Position numbers and translations under genes: made by a program
Notes under the pieces: model-generated
Seen by the model: only the letters and a program-made list of their open reading frames with translations
Told to the model about the DNA's origin: nothing
Database searches by the model: none
Assembly: GCF_042477335.2 (NCBI RefSeq)
Contig: NC_091246.1
Span: 18,411,001 to 18,475,000 of the forward strand
DNA from: Ovis canadensis
Lineage: Eukaryota > Chordata > Mammalia > Artiodactyla > Bovidae
DNA length: 64,000 bases
Direction: 5' to 3'
Shown here: positions 11,505-23,419 of the stretch, in pieces
Layout of the letters: each line of letters starts with the position of its first letter
How positions within the stretch are numbered: position 1 is the stretch's first letter

Positions 11505-12932
11505 TGATCCTAAAAGATGATGCTGTGAAAGTGCTTCACTCAATATACCAGCAAATTTGGAAAACTCAGCAGTGGCCACAATATTGGAAAAGGTCAGTTT
11601 TCATAAAAATCCAAAGGAAAGGTAATGCCAAAAAATGCTCAAACTATTGCACAGTTGTACTCATCTCACATGCTAGTAAAGTAATGCTCAAAATTCTCCA
11701 AGCCAGGCTTCAACAGTGTGTGAACCATGAACTTCCAGATATTCAAGCTGGATTTAGCAAATGGAGAGGAACCAGAGATCAAATTGCCAACATCTGCTAT
11801 ATCATTGAAAAAGCAAGAGAGTTCCAGAAAAACATCTATTTCTGCTTTATTGACTATGCCAAAGTCTTTGACTGTGTAGATCACAACAAACTGTGGAAAA
11901 TTCTGAAAGAGATGGGAATACCAGACCACCTCACCTGCCGCTTGAGGAACCTATATGCAGGTCAGGAAGCAGCAGTTAGAACTGGGCATGGAAAAACAGA
12001 CTGTTTCCAAATCAGAAAAGGAGTACGTCAAGGCTGTATATTATCACCCTGCTTATTTAACTTATATGCAGAGTACATCATGAGAAATGCCAGGTTGGAT
12101 GAAGCCCAAGCTGGAATCAAGATTGCTGGGAGAAATATCAATAATCTCAGATATGCAGATGACACTACTCTTATGGCAGAAAGTGAAGAGGAACTAAAGA
12201 GCCTCTTGATGAAAGTGAAAGAGGAGAGTGAAAAAGTTGGCTTAAAACTCAACATTCAGAAAACTAAGATCATGGCATCTGAGCCCATCACTTCATGGCA
12301 AATAGATGGGGAAACAATGGAAACAGTGTCAGACTTTATTTTTGGGGGCTCCAAAATCACTGCAGATGGTGACTGCAGCCATGAAATTAAAAGACACTTG
12401 CTCCTTGGAAGAAAAGTTATGACCAAGATAGACAGCTTATTAAAAAGCAGAGATATTATCTTGCTGACAAAGGTCTGTCTAGTCAAAGCTATGGTTTTTC
12501 CAGTAGTCATGTATAGATGTGAGAGTTGGACCATAAAGAAAGCTGAGTGCCGAAAAATTGATGTTTTTGCACTGTGGTATTGGAGAAGACTCTTTAGTGT
12601 CCCTTGGACTGCAAGGAGATTCAACCAGTCCAACCTAAAGGAATCAGTCCTGAATATTCATTGGAAGGATTGATGCTGAATCTGTAACTCCAATACTTTG
12701 GCCACCTGATGTGAAGAACTGACCCATTTGAAAAGACCCTGATGCTGGGAAAGATTGAAGGTGGGAGGATAAGAGGACGACAGAGGATGAGATGGTTGGA
12801 TGGCATGACTGACTCAATGGATGTGAGTTTGAGTAAACTCTGGGAGGTGGTGATGGACAGGGAGGCCTGGCGTGCTACAGTCCATGGGGTCGCAAACTGT
12901 GGACACTACTGGGTGGCTGAGCTGAACTGATG
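11505..12932 (+). mobile_element. BovB LINE, 5'-truncated, with a 389-codon open reverse transcriptase frame
   Basis: The open frame runs from 11504 to 12673. It starts inside the reverse transcriptase and keeps motif A (FIDYAKVFDCVDHNKLW), motif B (GVRQGCILSPCLFNLY) and the catalytic YADDTTLMAES, followed by the C-terminal region of BovB. The N-terminal endonuclease and the first reverse transcriptase blocks are missing, so it cannot mobilise itself. The frame ends about 20-30 codons before the usual C-terminus. The tail finishes in 'gctgaactga'. Confidence 0.92.
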
Positions 12933-14152
12933 ATTTCCGTTTTTCTTTCTTTTTCTGAAATGAATCTTTACAACTCTTTCCCAGTACTTCCTATTTAATT
13001 TTTGTAATATTCGTACCTTCTCCACACACAACAGGTAGCATGTCCTGTTGGAACTTCAGTTTCTAAAAATGCTGCAGTTTTAGATATAAGAACACTCATC
13101 ACTATATATCATTCCTTATTTCATTCCAGTATCTTACCATCTTCTTTGTATCCAGAGAGTAAGTTCAATTTTGACCTAAGTGTCATAGATTACTACCATG
13201 TCTTTCCATCAGATATAGTCAATTCTAATTTTTATGTTGATGATTTTACCTGGCTAGCAATTCTAAATTTGTCCTTCCCAAAGGGTGTAGAATCAGAAGA
13301 TTTGTTTTGTGAGTTAGCTTAGTTAAATTATATTAGCAACTTTGGTTTAATTGCTTCTAAGGGACTTCATCCCCAAAGTACTAGAAATTTTCTACATTCT
13401 ACTCAAACCATACTGTGAACTTTAAATTGCTTTTGGGATTAAAAACATCCTCAAAGCAGCAAAGATCTTAAGTTGTTTTGGTACTCCATTGGCTGATCCT
13501 TTACTAGTGAAATAAATGACTATAAAAAGCTCTAGCTTTCATTTTTACTGAAAACCAGTTCTGTTTTGCTAGTGGTTAGTTGCCTTTTTTCCCCACAGTG
13601 TAGAAATGGCAGCTACTTTATATTAATGAAAAAAGTGATAAACAAATACTTCTTCGTTTAGTTGTTTTACTAAATTTTACTGAATTTACTGGGTTCGAAT
13701 TTATGAGACTAGCAATCTCATAAAAAAGTAAGTCGACTTCTGTTTCTGTTTTAATATAAAAATACTAATACAAGTAATTATAACATATTGCTAATGCTTA
13801 AGAATATTTTAGAATGACTCACCTCTCTTTATTATAGGTTTTCTGAATATGTAGTGAGAGGATCATCAGCAGAGCAGCTCTTAGAGTAGAAGTTAAGCTG
13901 CTAGATTTCTGTGGAGGGAGAAGCTAATCTATATTTTCTCAAGCATGGAGGTAAAAGAGTAAATTCCCTGTCCCTTAAATCTTTCAGTTCATATATATAT
14001 TTTTTTGTTTTGAGTGGAGATTATGACAGGTGCACTAAAGTTTTCTGAGATCAACTTGTTATTCTTTATCTGGCAGGAAAATAAAGTTACCTAGATGTCC
14101 CAATTTGTACCAAAAGAGACTAAGAAGAATAATTGTATATCAAATATTTTCT
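12933..14152. other. unique AT-rich DNA, nothing recognised
   Basis: No open frame of note and no repeat family was recognised over about 1.2 kb. It lies about 2 kb upstream of OR-A, so any distant 5' non-coding exon of that gene could be here. I see no sequence that marks one. Confidence 0.45.
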
Positions 14153-14164
14153 TTTATAAGTATT

Positions 14165-14430
14165 GCTGCTGCTACTGCTGCTAAGTCGGTTCAGTTGTGT
14201 CCGACTTTGTGCAACCCCATAGATGGCAGCCCACCAGGCTCCCCCGTCCCTGGATTCTCCAGGCAAGAACGCTGGAGTGGGTTGCCATTTCCTTCTGCAA
14301 TGCATCAAAGTGAAAAGTCAAAGTGAAGTTGCTCAGTCATGTCCCACTTTTTGTGACCCCATGGACTGCAGCCTACCAGGCTCCTCTGTCCATGGGATTT
14401 TCCAGGCAAGAGTACTGAAGTGGGGTGCCA
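14165..14430 (-). mobile_element. Bov-A2 SINE (dimeric), exact target site duplication
   Basis: Two Bov-A units lie head to tail on the reverse strand. The first begins with the (GCT)n tail at 14165 and the second starts near 14325. The flanks tttataagtatt at 14153-14164 and 14431-14442 are identical. Confidence 0.93.
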
Positions 14431-14442
14431 TTTATAAGTATT

Positions 14443-15010
14443 ACTAATGCCTTAATTAATATTTTAGGATATTATAGGTATACATTTCTCCTCAAATTAG
14501 AAATGACCAAACATCCTTTTGCTAAAGATGTATCTTTTCAGTTTGTTTTTCTAGTCGCAATCTATTTGCAACTGATGTTATATTACTGTTGATGCAGGAT
14601 TACACATACCATTTGATTTTAGTAGCTGTAAAACAATTATTTTTGTTATGGATAACATTAGTTGTATTCTGGAGTGTTTGATCAAAATGTTATGGTGACA
14701 TTGCATTCAAAATAATTTCAAACTCATAATGTGAGACATAATTCTAACCCAGCTATATTTGTTCTGACTCTCTTCTAAAAAGGGCACATTTTCTTTTCTT
14801 TGAATTTAAGCCTTCTTCATGAGTTCTGAAAGTCTAACTGATTTTAGCTTAGAGGATTTTAGCATAGTCTTATGCTATCTGTGTATCCAATTATAGGTCC
14901 ACATTACCCATAAGGGAAACCACTTAAGGCTGCAAACAACTCTTACAAACACTGTGATAACAGATCCACATGTATTCCAACTGCTGCAGAATTTCTTTTG
15001 TTGAAAGAAA
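14443..15010. other. 5' flank of OR-A
   Basis: This is AT-rich, apparently unique sequence between a SINE and the receptor gene. Olfactory receptor genes usually have an upstream non-coding exon spliced a short distance before the ATG. No convincing acceptor was identified by eye. Confidence 0.4.
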
Positions 15011-15064
15011 ATGGGAAAGATCATTAGTTAATGGAAAGACCATTAATATGGGAAAGACCAATCA
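15011..15064 (+). repeat. three near-copies of the OR-A start context
   Basis: The motif atgggaaaga(c/t)cat occurs at 15011, 15031 (one g missing) and 15048. Only the ATG at 15048 opens the receptor frame. The ATG at 15011 opens a six-codon frame, and the one at 15031 opens a frame overlapping the receptor start. Confidence 0.8.
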
Positions 15065-16010
15065 GTCTTCTGTTACAGAATTTGTCCTGCTGGGGCTTTC
15101 TGGCTACCCAGAGCTTGAAGCCATTTATTTTGTGCTGGTGTTATTTATGTACATGGTGATCCTGCTGGGAAATGGTGTCATCATCATTGTAAGTGTCTGT
15201 GACTCTCACCTGCATACCCCCATGTACTTTTTCCTCAGTAACTTATCATTCTTGGATATTTGCTACACCAGTTCTTCTATCCCCTTATTTCTCAGCAGCT
15301 TCTTAACTTCAAAGAAGACCATTTCCTTCTCTGGATGTGGAGTACAAATGTTTCTCTCCTTTGCTATGGGAGCCACGGAATGTGTCCTTCTAAGCATGAT
15401 GGCATTTGACCGCTATGTGGCCATCTGCAACCCTCTGAGATACCCCATCATTATGAGCAAGAATTTGTATGTGCCTATGGCTGCAGGGTCCTGGATTGCA
15501 GGGGGTGTCAATTCTATGTTGCAGACCTCTCTTGCAATGCGGCTTCCTTTTTGTGGGGATAATGTTATTAATCATTTTACTTGTGAAATCTTGGCTGTCT
15601 TAAAATTGGCCTGTGCTGATATCTCCGTAAATGTTATCAGCATGGTTGTTGCTAATATGATTTTTCTTGTGGTCCCAGTACTTTTTATTTTCATTTCCTA
15701 TGTTTTCATTCTCTCTACCATCCTGAGGATTCCTTCTTCAGAAGGAAGGCACAAAGCCTTCTCTACCTGCTCTGCCCACTTAACAGTGGTGATTATATTC
15801 TATGGAACCATCCTCTTCATGTATGCAAAGCCCAAGGCTAAAGATTCCTCTGGTATAGACAAAGTCCAAGTCACAGACATAATCATCTCTCTCTTCTATG
15901 GAGTCGTGACGCCTATGCTCAATCCTCTCATCTACAGTTTGAGGAACAAAGACGTGAAGGCAGCTGTGAAGAATATACTCTGTCAGAAATGCTTCTCAGG
16001 AGAAAAGTGA
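15048..16010 (+). CDS. olfactory receptor, OR13C-like (OR-A), intact
   Basis: This is a class II odorant receptor, a seven-pass G protein-coupled receptor of olfactory cilia that signals through G-olf. The 320 residues are a normal length. Visible marks: N-glycosylation site NQS at residues 5-7; TM1 GN at 41-42; LHTPMYFFL at 55-63; Cys97; [10 protein letters not shown] at 118-127; extracellular loop 2 cysteines at 169, 179 and 189; SY at 217-218; [13 protein letters not shown] at 236-248; FYG at 251-253; [12 protein letters not shown] at 289-300. The start at 15048 was chosen because MGKTNQSS matches the family. An in-frame ATG at 14970 would add 26 residues with no receptor similarity. No lesion is seen. 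Similarity favours the OR13C group, but the exact orthologue cannot be named without a tree. Confidence 0.95.
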   Translation: MGKTNQSSVTEFVLLGLSGYPELEAIYFVLVLFMYMVILLGNGVIIIVSVCDSHLHTPMYFFLSNLSFLDICYTSSSIPLFLSSFLTSKKTISFSGCGVQMFLSFAMGATECVLLSMMAFDRYVAICNPLRYPIIMSKNLYVPMAAGSWIAGGVNSMLQTSLAMRLPFCGDNVINHFTCEILAVLKLACADISVNVISMVVANMIFLVVPVLFIFISYVFILSTILRIPSSEGRHKAFSTCSAHLTVVIIFYGTILFMYAKPKAKDSSGIDKVQVTDIIISLFYGVVTPMLNPLIYSLRNKDVKAAVKNILCQKCFSGEK

Positions 16011-16073
16011 ATGTTGCTTTAAAAAAATTCATTTACTCTGAATGCAGGACTAGTTCTCACCTGTAAGTTCCAA

Positions 16074-16079
16074 AATAAA
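16074..16079 (+). promoter_or_regulatory. candidate polyadenylation signal of OR-A
   Basis: AATAAA lies 64 bp after the stop codon of OR-A. A second AATAAA occurs near 16395. Use is inferred from position only. Confidence 0.35.
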
Positions 16080-18180
16080 TGTAAGGATTGGTAGCACCAT
16101 TGATTCTTCAAAGTCTCATTTTTCTGTTCCTAGGGTCTAAATGTGAGAGAAATCTAAGGCCCACGTTCTTCATGACTCTCTTAAAGAGAAAAGGGAAAGA
16201 AATCTATGGGTAGAAAAGATTCTCACCCAAACCACAGTTAGTTTAACTCTAGAATGATGAGTTCTATAATCTTATGTAAAAAGAAGTAGCATTTAACTAG
16301 TTTAACCTCTTATCTTCTATGTGCATCAATTTTCTAGTTTCAAAACTTTCCTAGGAAGGTAAAGTACAAAGTGCCTTTTAAGGGTCAGCGTGCTAAATAA
16401 ATTCAGCACTAAATGATTCATAATGGGGTAGTGTTTGACCTTAGAGAGGGATGACCACTTTTGGATGTTAGATACCTGGCTGTGTGTATATCATAGGAAA
16501 GAGTAGAAAAATGATGCTATTTTTCCTAGAGCTGATATTCTCTTGCCTGCAATCTGGCAAGCATACTTCTGTACAGAGTTGTCTGAAGGAATGTGAGGCT
16601 TTGTGCATACATGCCAACTGATGAGGAAATTTGGTCTATTTTGTTTCAGCAGATGAGTAGTGGTGACTTTGAGTGAAAATTATAATTACTGTTAAGTGAC
16701 ATAAAAATTACTTAGTTTCTGAAGAACTTGGGAACTTGGTAATAATGGATTTAAAGTGTCACAGATTAGGTGTTTTTACTGTTACATGAATTTCCTGTAA
16801 AATATGAGCTTTCCATTCATTCAAGGAGTCATCTCTTCCTTAATTCAATTATTCAATCAACCAGTGTTTACTGAGTATCTATTTTGTTTCAGGCATTATG
16901 CTACCTGTTAGCAATATATATATATTGCAATATATATATATACACACATAAATATATATATATATATACATAAATATAAATATAAACAACATGGAAATGA
17001 AAACCAAAACATCACCAAGGGGTGCACAATCTTGTGGAATATAGACTGACTTGAAAAAAATATGAAGAATATTTAATATTAAATATTTACCTTCTCCACT
17101 ATTTTCTAAACTGGTTCCTTTGTTTGCATTCAAATGAAATGCGTTCATAGTATGTTGGATCTTTATTGCACTGAAGGAGTGAGGGTAGAATAGGACATTC
17201 TAAGAAGTCAGATCTCTGATACCCGCTAACCCTCTAGCTGGCTGTGCCTTTGTTTCTTATGTTCTGTGTTTCTTAATATTTCATTTGGGAAAAATGAAAG
17301 TTGCTGGGAAAAGTTTTAAAACTACTATGGTATACTATAGCATCTAGTAAGAGTTGTAAGAAAGAACTGGATACTTTTGAATTGGTGTTTTAGAGGGGTC
17401 ATTTTGGAACTGCAGAGGATGAAGTGGTACACCTCCTGCTGATAAATTCCTTGGTCACTTTCACATTTCTTGACCAGCCACTTGCCCTTACCTTGTTTTC
17501 CTTCCTGTAGGCTTCAGAGTACTGAGATCCACTCATTTCCTTGCAGTTTTTATTCCCATCCTGATTGGTTATGGAACAAGGTTTCTCAAATAACTTTCAT
17601 GATTCATTCTTTCCTTTAAAGTTTTACTTTAATTAATAGAGGCAACAGAGAAGAAAAAAAAGATAGCATGAATGGGAACATTCCACAGGTTTAGAAAATC
17701 TTCCAGACTTTACCAGAATTAGCTCTGATATAAGAGAACCAATTTGACTCCTGAATGCAAATTTCTTTCCTCATTCTTTCCTTATATTTCTGTTCCTTTT
17801 TTGGTTTTAAACTTCACTAAATACTTAATGTATTTTTTTTTTGTCACTAACACTATGCTCTGTAGTATTTCCCCCTCAACTGTGCAGTATTTACATTATT
17901 CTACCTTGTTCATTTGTGTTTACAAACATATTCATATATGCAAATGTAAAGAACATTTTAAGGAAACCTGGAGTCAAATAGTATGTTGTTAGACCATCTC
18001 TGAAATCACACATTCTCTGAGTTCTACGGTTATTAAAATCCAACTTGAAAAAGATCAGTTGGTCAATGTGAGGTGAGTATAGAGTGCAATCCTTTATATG
18101 AAAATGTTAGAAAACTTTAAGGTACTAGAGAAATGGGAAATATGATTATTTTATATATTAGTTTCTCAATAGCAGATCAG
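16080..18180. other. mostly unique DNA downstream of OR-A
   Basis: An AT microsatellite sits at 16912-16985. Just before it, 'cagtgtttactgagtatcta' resembles the common head of an ancient mammalian repeat (family unsure). No further gene is recognised. Confidence 0.45.
16912..16985. repeat. (AT)n microsatellite
   Basis: Runs of tatata are interrupted by tacacacataaa, over about 70 bp. Confidence 0.9.
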
Positions 18181-18564
18181 ATCTCAAAACCAGATCCTGT
18201 ATCACTATGAACTTCCCTATTAGAACTAATTTTGCATCCCATCAATTTTGTAAGGTAGTTATTCATTGTCATTTATATCTGATTTCCTCTTTTATTTCAT
18301 TGTGGACCCATTGGTTTTTTAGTATCATGTTGTTTAGTCTCCATGTATTTGTTTTTTCCTATTTTTCTTTCTGTTTGATTTCCTAGTTTCATAATGCTAG
18401 GGTCAGAAAAGACACTTGAAATAATTTCTGTCCTCTTAAATTTGTAGAGACTTACTTTTTGTCCTAGTATGTGGTTCATGCACACTTGAAAAGAATGTAT
18501 ATTTTTGAATGTAGTGTTCTGTGGGTGATGATTAAGTCTGTCTGGTCAATTGTGTCTTTTTTGT

Positions 18565-18885
18565 CTCTTTTTAAAATTTTTTAAATTGGAGGATAATTTC
18601 AATATTGTGTTGGTTTCTGCCCTACATCAACATGAACATCCCTCCCATCTCCCACCCCATACCTCCCCTGTAGGTTGTCACAGAGCACCAGATTTGATTT
18701 CCCTGCATCAGGGCAAATTCCCGCTGACTATCTGTTTTACAGACAGTAATGTATAGTTTCAGTGCTACCATCTCAAATCCTACCCCTCCTTCTTTCCCCT
18801 ACTGTGTCTGAAAGTCTGTTCTTTATGTCTGCATCTCCTTTGCTGCCCTGCAAAATTTGTTCATCAGTGCTATCATTCTAAATTT
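18565..18885 (-). mobile_element. L1 3' UTR fragment inserted in the old L1
   Basis: The reversed L1 3' end starts at 'taaattggaggataatttca' and runs through 'cctgtaggttgtcacagagc' to 'gttcatcagtgctatcattc'. It is older than the L1_BT ends elsewhere in the window and resembles the one at 32865-33410. Confidence 0.75.
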
Positions 18886-19066
18886 CACCCATTATGTTTT
18901 GATTAGAGCAGTTAGTCCAGTGCCATTGAAAGTAATTATTGATGGATATGTACTTATTGCCATTTTAACCCTGTTTTCTAGTTGATTTTTTAGTTCATTC
19001 TTGTTTCTTTTTTCTTTTTTCTTTTTCGATTTGATGGTTTTCTTTGATTTTTATGCTTGAGTTATG

Positions 19067-19068
<2 letters not shown>

Positions 19069-19099
<31 letters not shown>
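19069..19099. repeat. (GT)n microsatellite
   Basis: About 15 GT units. Confidence 0.95.
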
Positions 19100-19100
<1 letters not shown>

Positions 19101-19363
19101 CTATTGTACGTTTCTGATTTCTGGTTACCCTAGTTTTCAAGAATGTTAACCCACAATAATACCTATGTGCTTCAGACTAATAGTCATTTAAATTAAAATG
19201 CATTCTAAAAGATCCATGTTTTTTTACTTCCCTCCCCCAAATTTTGTGATTTTTCTTTCCTACTTTACATGTTCATGTTTATCTACTTATTGTAGCTATA
19301 ATTGCTTTTACAAATTTTTGTTTGTTTGTTTTTTTAAATCTATGTACTGGCTTAGAGTGATCT

Positions 19364-20142
19364 TCAGTTCAGTTCAGTTCAGTTCATTTCACTCGCTCAG
19401 TTGTGTCTGACTCTTTGCGACCCCATGAATCGCAACACGCCAGGCCTTCCTGTTCATCACCATCTCCCGGAGTTCACTCAGACTCACGTCCATCGAGTAT
19501 GTGATGCCATCCAGCCATCTCATCCTCTGTTGTCCCCTTCTCCTCCTTCCTCCCAGCATCAGAGTCTTTTCCAATGAGTCAACTCTTCTCATGAGGTGGC
19601 CAAAGTATTGGAGTTTCAGCTTTAGCATCCTTCCTTCCAAAGAAATCCCAGGGCTGATCTCTTTCAGAATGGACTGGTTGGATCTCCTTGCAGTCCAAGG
19701 GACTCTCAAGAGTCTTCTCCAACACTACAGTTCAAAACCATCAATTCTTCGGTGCTCAGCCTTCTTCACAGTCCAACTCTCACATCCATACATGACCACA
19801 GGAAAAACCATAGCCTTGACTAGACAGACCTTAGTTGGCAAAGTAATGTCTCTGCTTTTGAATATACTATCTAGGTTGGTCATAACTTTTCTTCCAAGGA
19901 GTAAGCATCTTTTAATTTCATAGCTGCAATCACCATCTGCAGTGATTTTGGAGCCCCCCAAAATAAAGTCTGACACTGTTTCCATTGTTTCCCCACCTAT
20001 TTCCCATAAAGTGATGGGACCGGATGCCATGATCTTTGTTTTCTGAATGTTGAGCTTTAAGCCAACTTTTTCGCTCTCCTCTTTCACTTTCATCAAGAGG
20101 CTTTTTAGCTCCTCTTCACTTTCTGCCATAAGGGTGGTGTAT
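19364..20142 (-). mobile_element. BovB LINE 3' third
   Basis: It starts with the reversed tgaac tail (four cagtt units) and ends within the catalytic region, at the complement of LMAES. The reverse-strand frame 19725-20129 is open for 134 codons (KVGLKLNIQKTKIMASG and following). The domain after the catalytic YADD is kept, and the core of the reverse transcriptase is lost. Confidence 0.9.
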
Positions 20143-20748
20143 TTGCCTTTCCTGTTGTGATTTTCCCCTTCCCTATAGACTCTTGCTTCTTTGCTGTTTG
20201 GAGAGGACCTTTCAGTATTTCTTTTAAGTTAGGTTTAGTATTGTTGTAATCTTTTAATTTTTGCTTGCCTGAGAAATCCTTTATTTTTCCTCCTAGTTTT
20301 AATGATAATATTGCTGAGGAGAGTATCCTGGAGTTCAGGTTTTTTTTTCCTTCCAGGATTTTGAAGATTTCATGCCACTCCCTTTCTGCAGAAACTTTTC
20401 AGGCAGAGAAATCAACTGATAGCCTTATGGGTGTTCTCTTGTAACTATTTATCTCTTGCTACCTTTCGAATCCTCTCTTTAATTTTTTGTCATTTTAATT
20501 AGTTATGATATGTCTTGATGTGAGTCTGTTTGATATCATCTTGTTTGGGACCCTCTGTGATTCCTTCATCTAACCCTTTTTTAGATTTGGTAAGTTTTCA
20601 GCCATAATTTCTTTATATACATTTTCAATCACCTTCTTTCTCTGTTCCCCTTCTGGAACATATTATGCCTAGGTTGGCACTCTTTATATCTTATCATAGA
20701 TCTTGTATATTGCATGTATTGTGTATATATGTATACATATATATGACA

Positions 20749-20968
20749 ATGCTGCTGCTGATGCTATGTTTCTTCAGTTGTGTCCAACTCTTTTTGACCC
20801 TGTGGACTGTAGCCCTCCAGGCTCCTCTATCCATGGAATTCTCCAGGCAAGAATACTGGAGTGGGTTGCCATTCCTTTCCCCAGGGTATCCTCCCAACCT
20901 AGGGATCAAACCTGAGTCTCCTGCATTGCAGGCAGATTCTTTACCATCTGAGTTACCTTGGAAGCCCA
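20749..20968 (-). mobile_element. Bov-tA SINE
   Basis: The reversed SINE runs from the gct-rich tail to the tRNA-derived head (complement of 'ggtaaagaatctgcctgcaa'). The flanking sequence near 20735 and 20968 (catatat...gacaa/gacag) may be an aged target site duplication. The next BovB follows within 20 bp. Confidence 0.85.
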
Positions 20969-20984
20969 TATATGGGACAGTAAC

Positions 20985-21465
20985 AGTTGACAAACCTAGA
21001 CAACATATTAAAAAGCAGAGACATTACCTTTCTGACAAAGGTCTGTATAATCAAAGCTATGGTTTTTCCAGTAGTCATGTGTAGATGTGAGAGCTGGACC
21101 ATAAAGAAAGCTGAGTGAGTGGGTGAGTGAAGTTGCTCAGTCGTGTCCAATGCTTTGCGACCCCATTTCCTAAAGGAAATCAGTCCTGAATATTCATTGG
21201 AAGGACTGATGCTGAATCCGAAACTCCAATAGTTTGGCCACCTGATGCGAAGAACTGACTCATTTGAAAAGACCCTGATGTTGGGAAAGATTGAAGGCAA
21301 GAGGAGAAGGGGACAACAGAGGATGAGATGATTGGATGGCGTCACCGACTTGATGGACATGAGTTTGAGCAAGCTCTGGGAGTTGGTGATGAACAGGGAA
21401 GCATGGTGTGCTGCAGTTCATGGGGTTGCAGAGAGTTGGACACAACTGAGTGACTAAACTGACTG
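20985..21465 (+). mobile_element. BovB LINE 3' end with an internal foreign patch
   Basis: BovB text runs from 'gacaaacctagacaacatat' to 'gtgactaaactgactga'. Between about 21115 and 21168 the expected BovB sequence (roughly 110 bp in other copies) is replaced by about 55 bp that read like the reversed end of a Bov-A SINE ('ttgctcagtcgtgtccaat'). BovB text then resumes at 'cctaaaggaaatcagtcctg'. Confidence 0.85.
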
Positions 21466-21900
21466 AAGGAGAGAGAAAAGAGAATGATTCATGGTGCCAT
21501 GATGTCAATATTGTTCCAGGTTTTGAATTCTTTATCACCTCTATTTGGGCTTCCCTGATAGCTCATTTGGATCATCTCTATTCTTTTGTTAAACCGATTC
21601 TATGAATTTTAAATTTTTGATATTATAGTAATACTTTCCAGTTATAGACTTCCATTTGGTTCTATCTGTAGTTATTTCTCCGCTGAGATTTAGTATTTTT
21701 TCCTTCTTTGTGAATGTTTTTTCCTTTACTTTATCTAAATAGTTTTACTAGTTGTTTATCATCCTTTCTTATAATTTCAACATTTGGGCTATCTCAGAGT
21801 TTTGATTCCTACTGACTGCCTATTATCTTGAAAGTGTGTCATCTATTTCAGCTTCTTTATATAAGTAATTTTGGATTGTTTCCTGGACAATGTGACATTT

Positions 21901-22645
21901 GGAGACTATCAATTACAATAAATTTCTATGTGCTGGTTTTGTGATGAACCTGGTTTGAATCAAGCTGTAAATGTGGTATTTTTGTTAACTGTTCATATTT
22001 TAGTTAAATGTACATTTTTCATCTTTAGCTGAGTTGTGCATACATAGCATAGGAGTCAGTCAGAGAACCTGGTTAAGATTTTAACATAGAACATGATGCT
22101 TTTTCTGTATCTCTCCTTTCTGGAATTTTCTCCTTAAGTTAGAGTGGCTTTGATTTCCCAGAACACAATTGGCTTATCCAGAGAAAATGCTAGTTTAATA
22201 TCAGAGTTTTTCCCATTCCATACAATGCCTAGTTCAGCCAATAGCCTGAAATGTGAAACTCACATAAAAACATTACTTCTTCTGAGTAATTTTTTTGACA
22301 CTTTGTACAAAGTTTATAGTTGTCATCTCTGAGAATCTTGAGTTTTATAGGAACTCTTTCAGTCACAGTGAAAACAATAGAAAAATTAGAAGCTCCCACC
22401 ACATATTTTATGGCTAAGAAGGTTTACACTTCTTCCTTTCTATGAGATTGCCCTCTTCCTAATTCACTAACTAATCATACTTATGTCATTTCCTAATATA
22501 CAGCAAAAACAAAGTAATGCTGATATTTGGAATGGAGAATATGCTATAATGAATAAGGATTTTGAAATTCTCCTGAGGCCAGATTTGAGCATACCATAAG
22601 GGTTAAACGTAACTTAATAGTGAAATTTGAATATATTATTGTCTT
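21901..22645. other. unique AT-rich DNA
   Basis: No gene or repeat was recognised in about 740 bp. Confidence 0.45.
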
Positions 22646-22801
22646 CAGTTCAGTTCAGTTCAGTCGCTCAGTCGTGTCCGACTCTTTGTGACCCCATGAA
22701 TCTCAGCACGCCAGGCCTCCCTGTCCATCAACAACTCCCGGAGTTCACTCAGACTCATGTCCATCGAGTCAGTGATGCCATTCTGCCATCTCATCCTCTG
22801 T
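22646..22801 (-). mobile_element. BovB LINE 3' end
   Basis: It has the reversed tgaac tail at 22646-22664 and the terminal 150 bp of BovB, ending at 'catctcatcctctgt'. Confidence 0.9.
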
Positions 22802-23118
22802 CTTACTAAGGGTTAAATGAGGCATTATTTGAAAGCATATGACTCCTAGGAGGGCCTCATTACATTTTGTATTTCTCTTTTTACTCTGTCTGGCTTGTTA
22901 GTCTCTTTCCACCTCAAGTCTCCCCATCATCTATTCCTTCCTTAATCAGGTAAAATGAAGGCTGAACTCCTGAGTTTACTTCCTTTGGTCAACTCCTCCT
23001 CTTTAGTCACTTCCTACTAGTGCTTCCTCTGATTTGCACTTTACTCAAATGGAACCACTTAGGAATTCATAATTAACTACCTTATTGTCCAAAACTCAGA
23101 GAACAGTAGATAATTGGT
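22802..23118. other. unique DNA, nothing recognised
   Basis: No gene or repeat was recognised here. Confidence 0.4.
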
Positions 23119-23129
23119 ATGTACATAAA

Positions 23130-23408
23130 CGGAGAAGGCAATGGCACCCCACTCCAGTACTCTTGCCTGGAAAATCCCATGGATGGAGAAGCCTGGTGGG
23201 CTGCAGTCCATGGGGTTGCTAAGAGTCAGAAAAGACTGAGTGGCTTCACTTTCGCTTTTCACTTTCATGCATTGGAGAAGGCAATGGCTGCCCACTCCAG
23301 TGTTCTTGCCTGGAGAATCCCAGGGACAGGGGAGCCTGGTGGTCTGCCGTCTATGGGGTCGCACAGAGTTGGACACGACTGAAGCGACTTAGCAGCAGCA
23401 GCAGCAGC
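23130..23408 (+). mobile_element. Bov-A2 SINE (dimeric), exact target site duplication
   Basis: Two Bov-A units are joined by 'ttttcactttcatgcattgg' and end in a (CAG)n tail. The flanks atgtacataaa at 23119-23129 and 23409-23419 are identical. Confidence 0.95.
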
Positions 23409-23419
23409 ATGTACATAAA

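Larger units (their letters stand above)
18190..21900 (-). mobile_element. old L1 LINE on the reverse strand, fragmented
   Basis: The reverse strand reads as decayed L1. The ORF2 endonuclease region is at 18190-18560, the region between ORF2 and ORF1 at 18886-19360, ORF1 at 20143-20720 ('ttttgcttgcctgagaaatc' is the usual complement of the ORF1 end), and probable 5' sequence at 21485-21900. Four younger inserts split it: an L1 3' end, two BovB copies and a Bov-tA. No frame is open. Confidence 0.65.

Noticed and set aside
14970-15047. In-frame N-terminal extension of OR-A by 26 residues
   Set aside because: The extra residues show no similarity to receptors, and the family start MGKTN lies at 15048.
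23385-23408. CAG run as a coding polyglutamine tract or CRISPR-like repeat
   Set aside because: It is the tail of a Bov-A2 SINE, inside its target site duplication.
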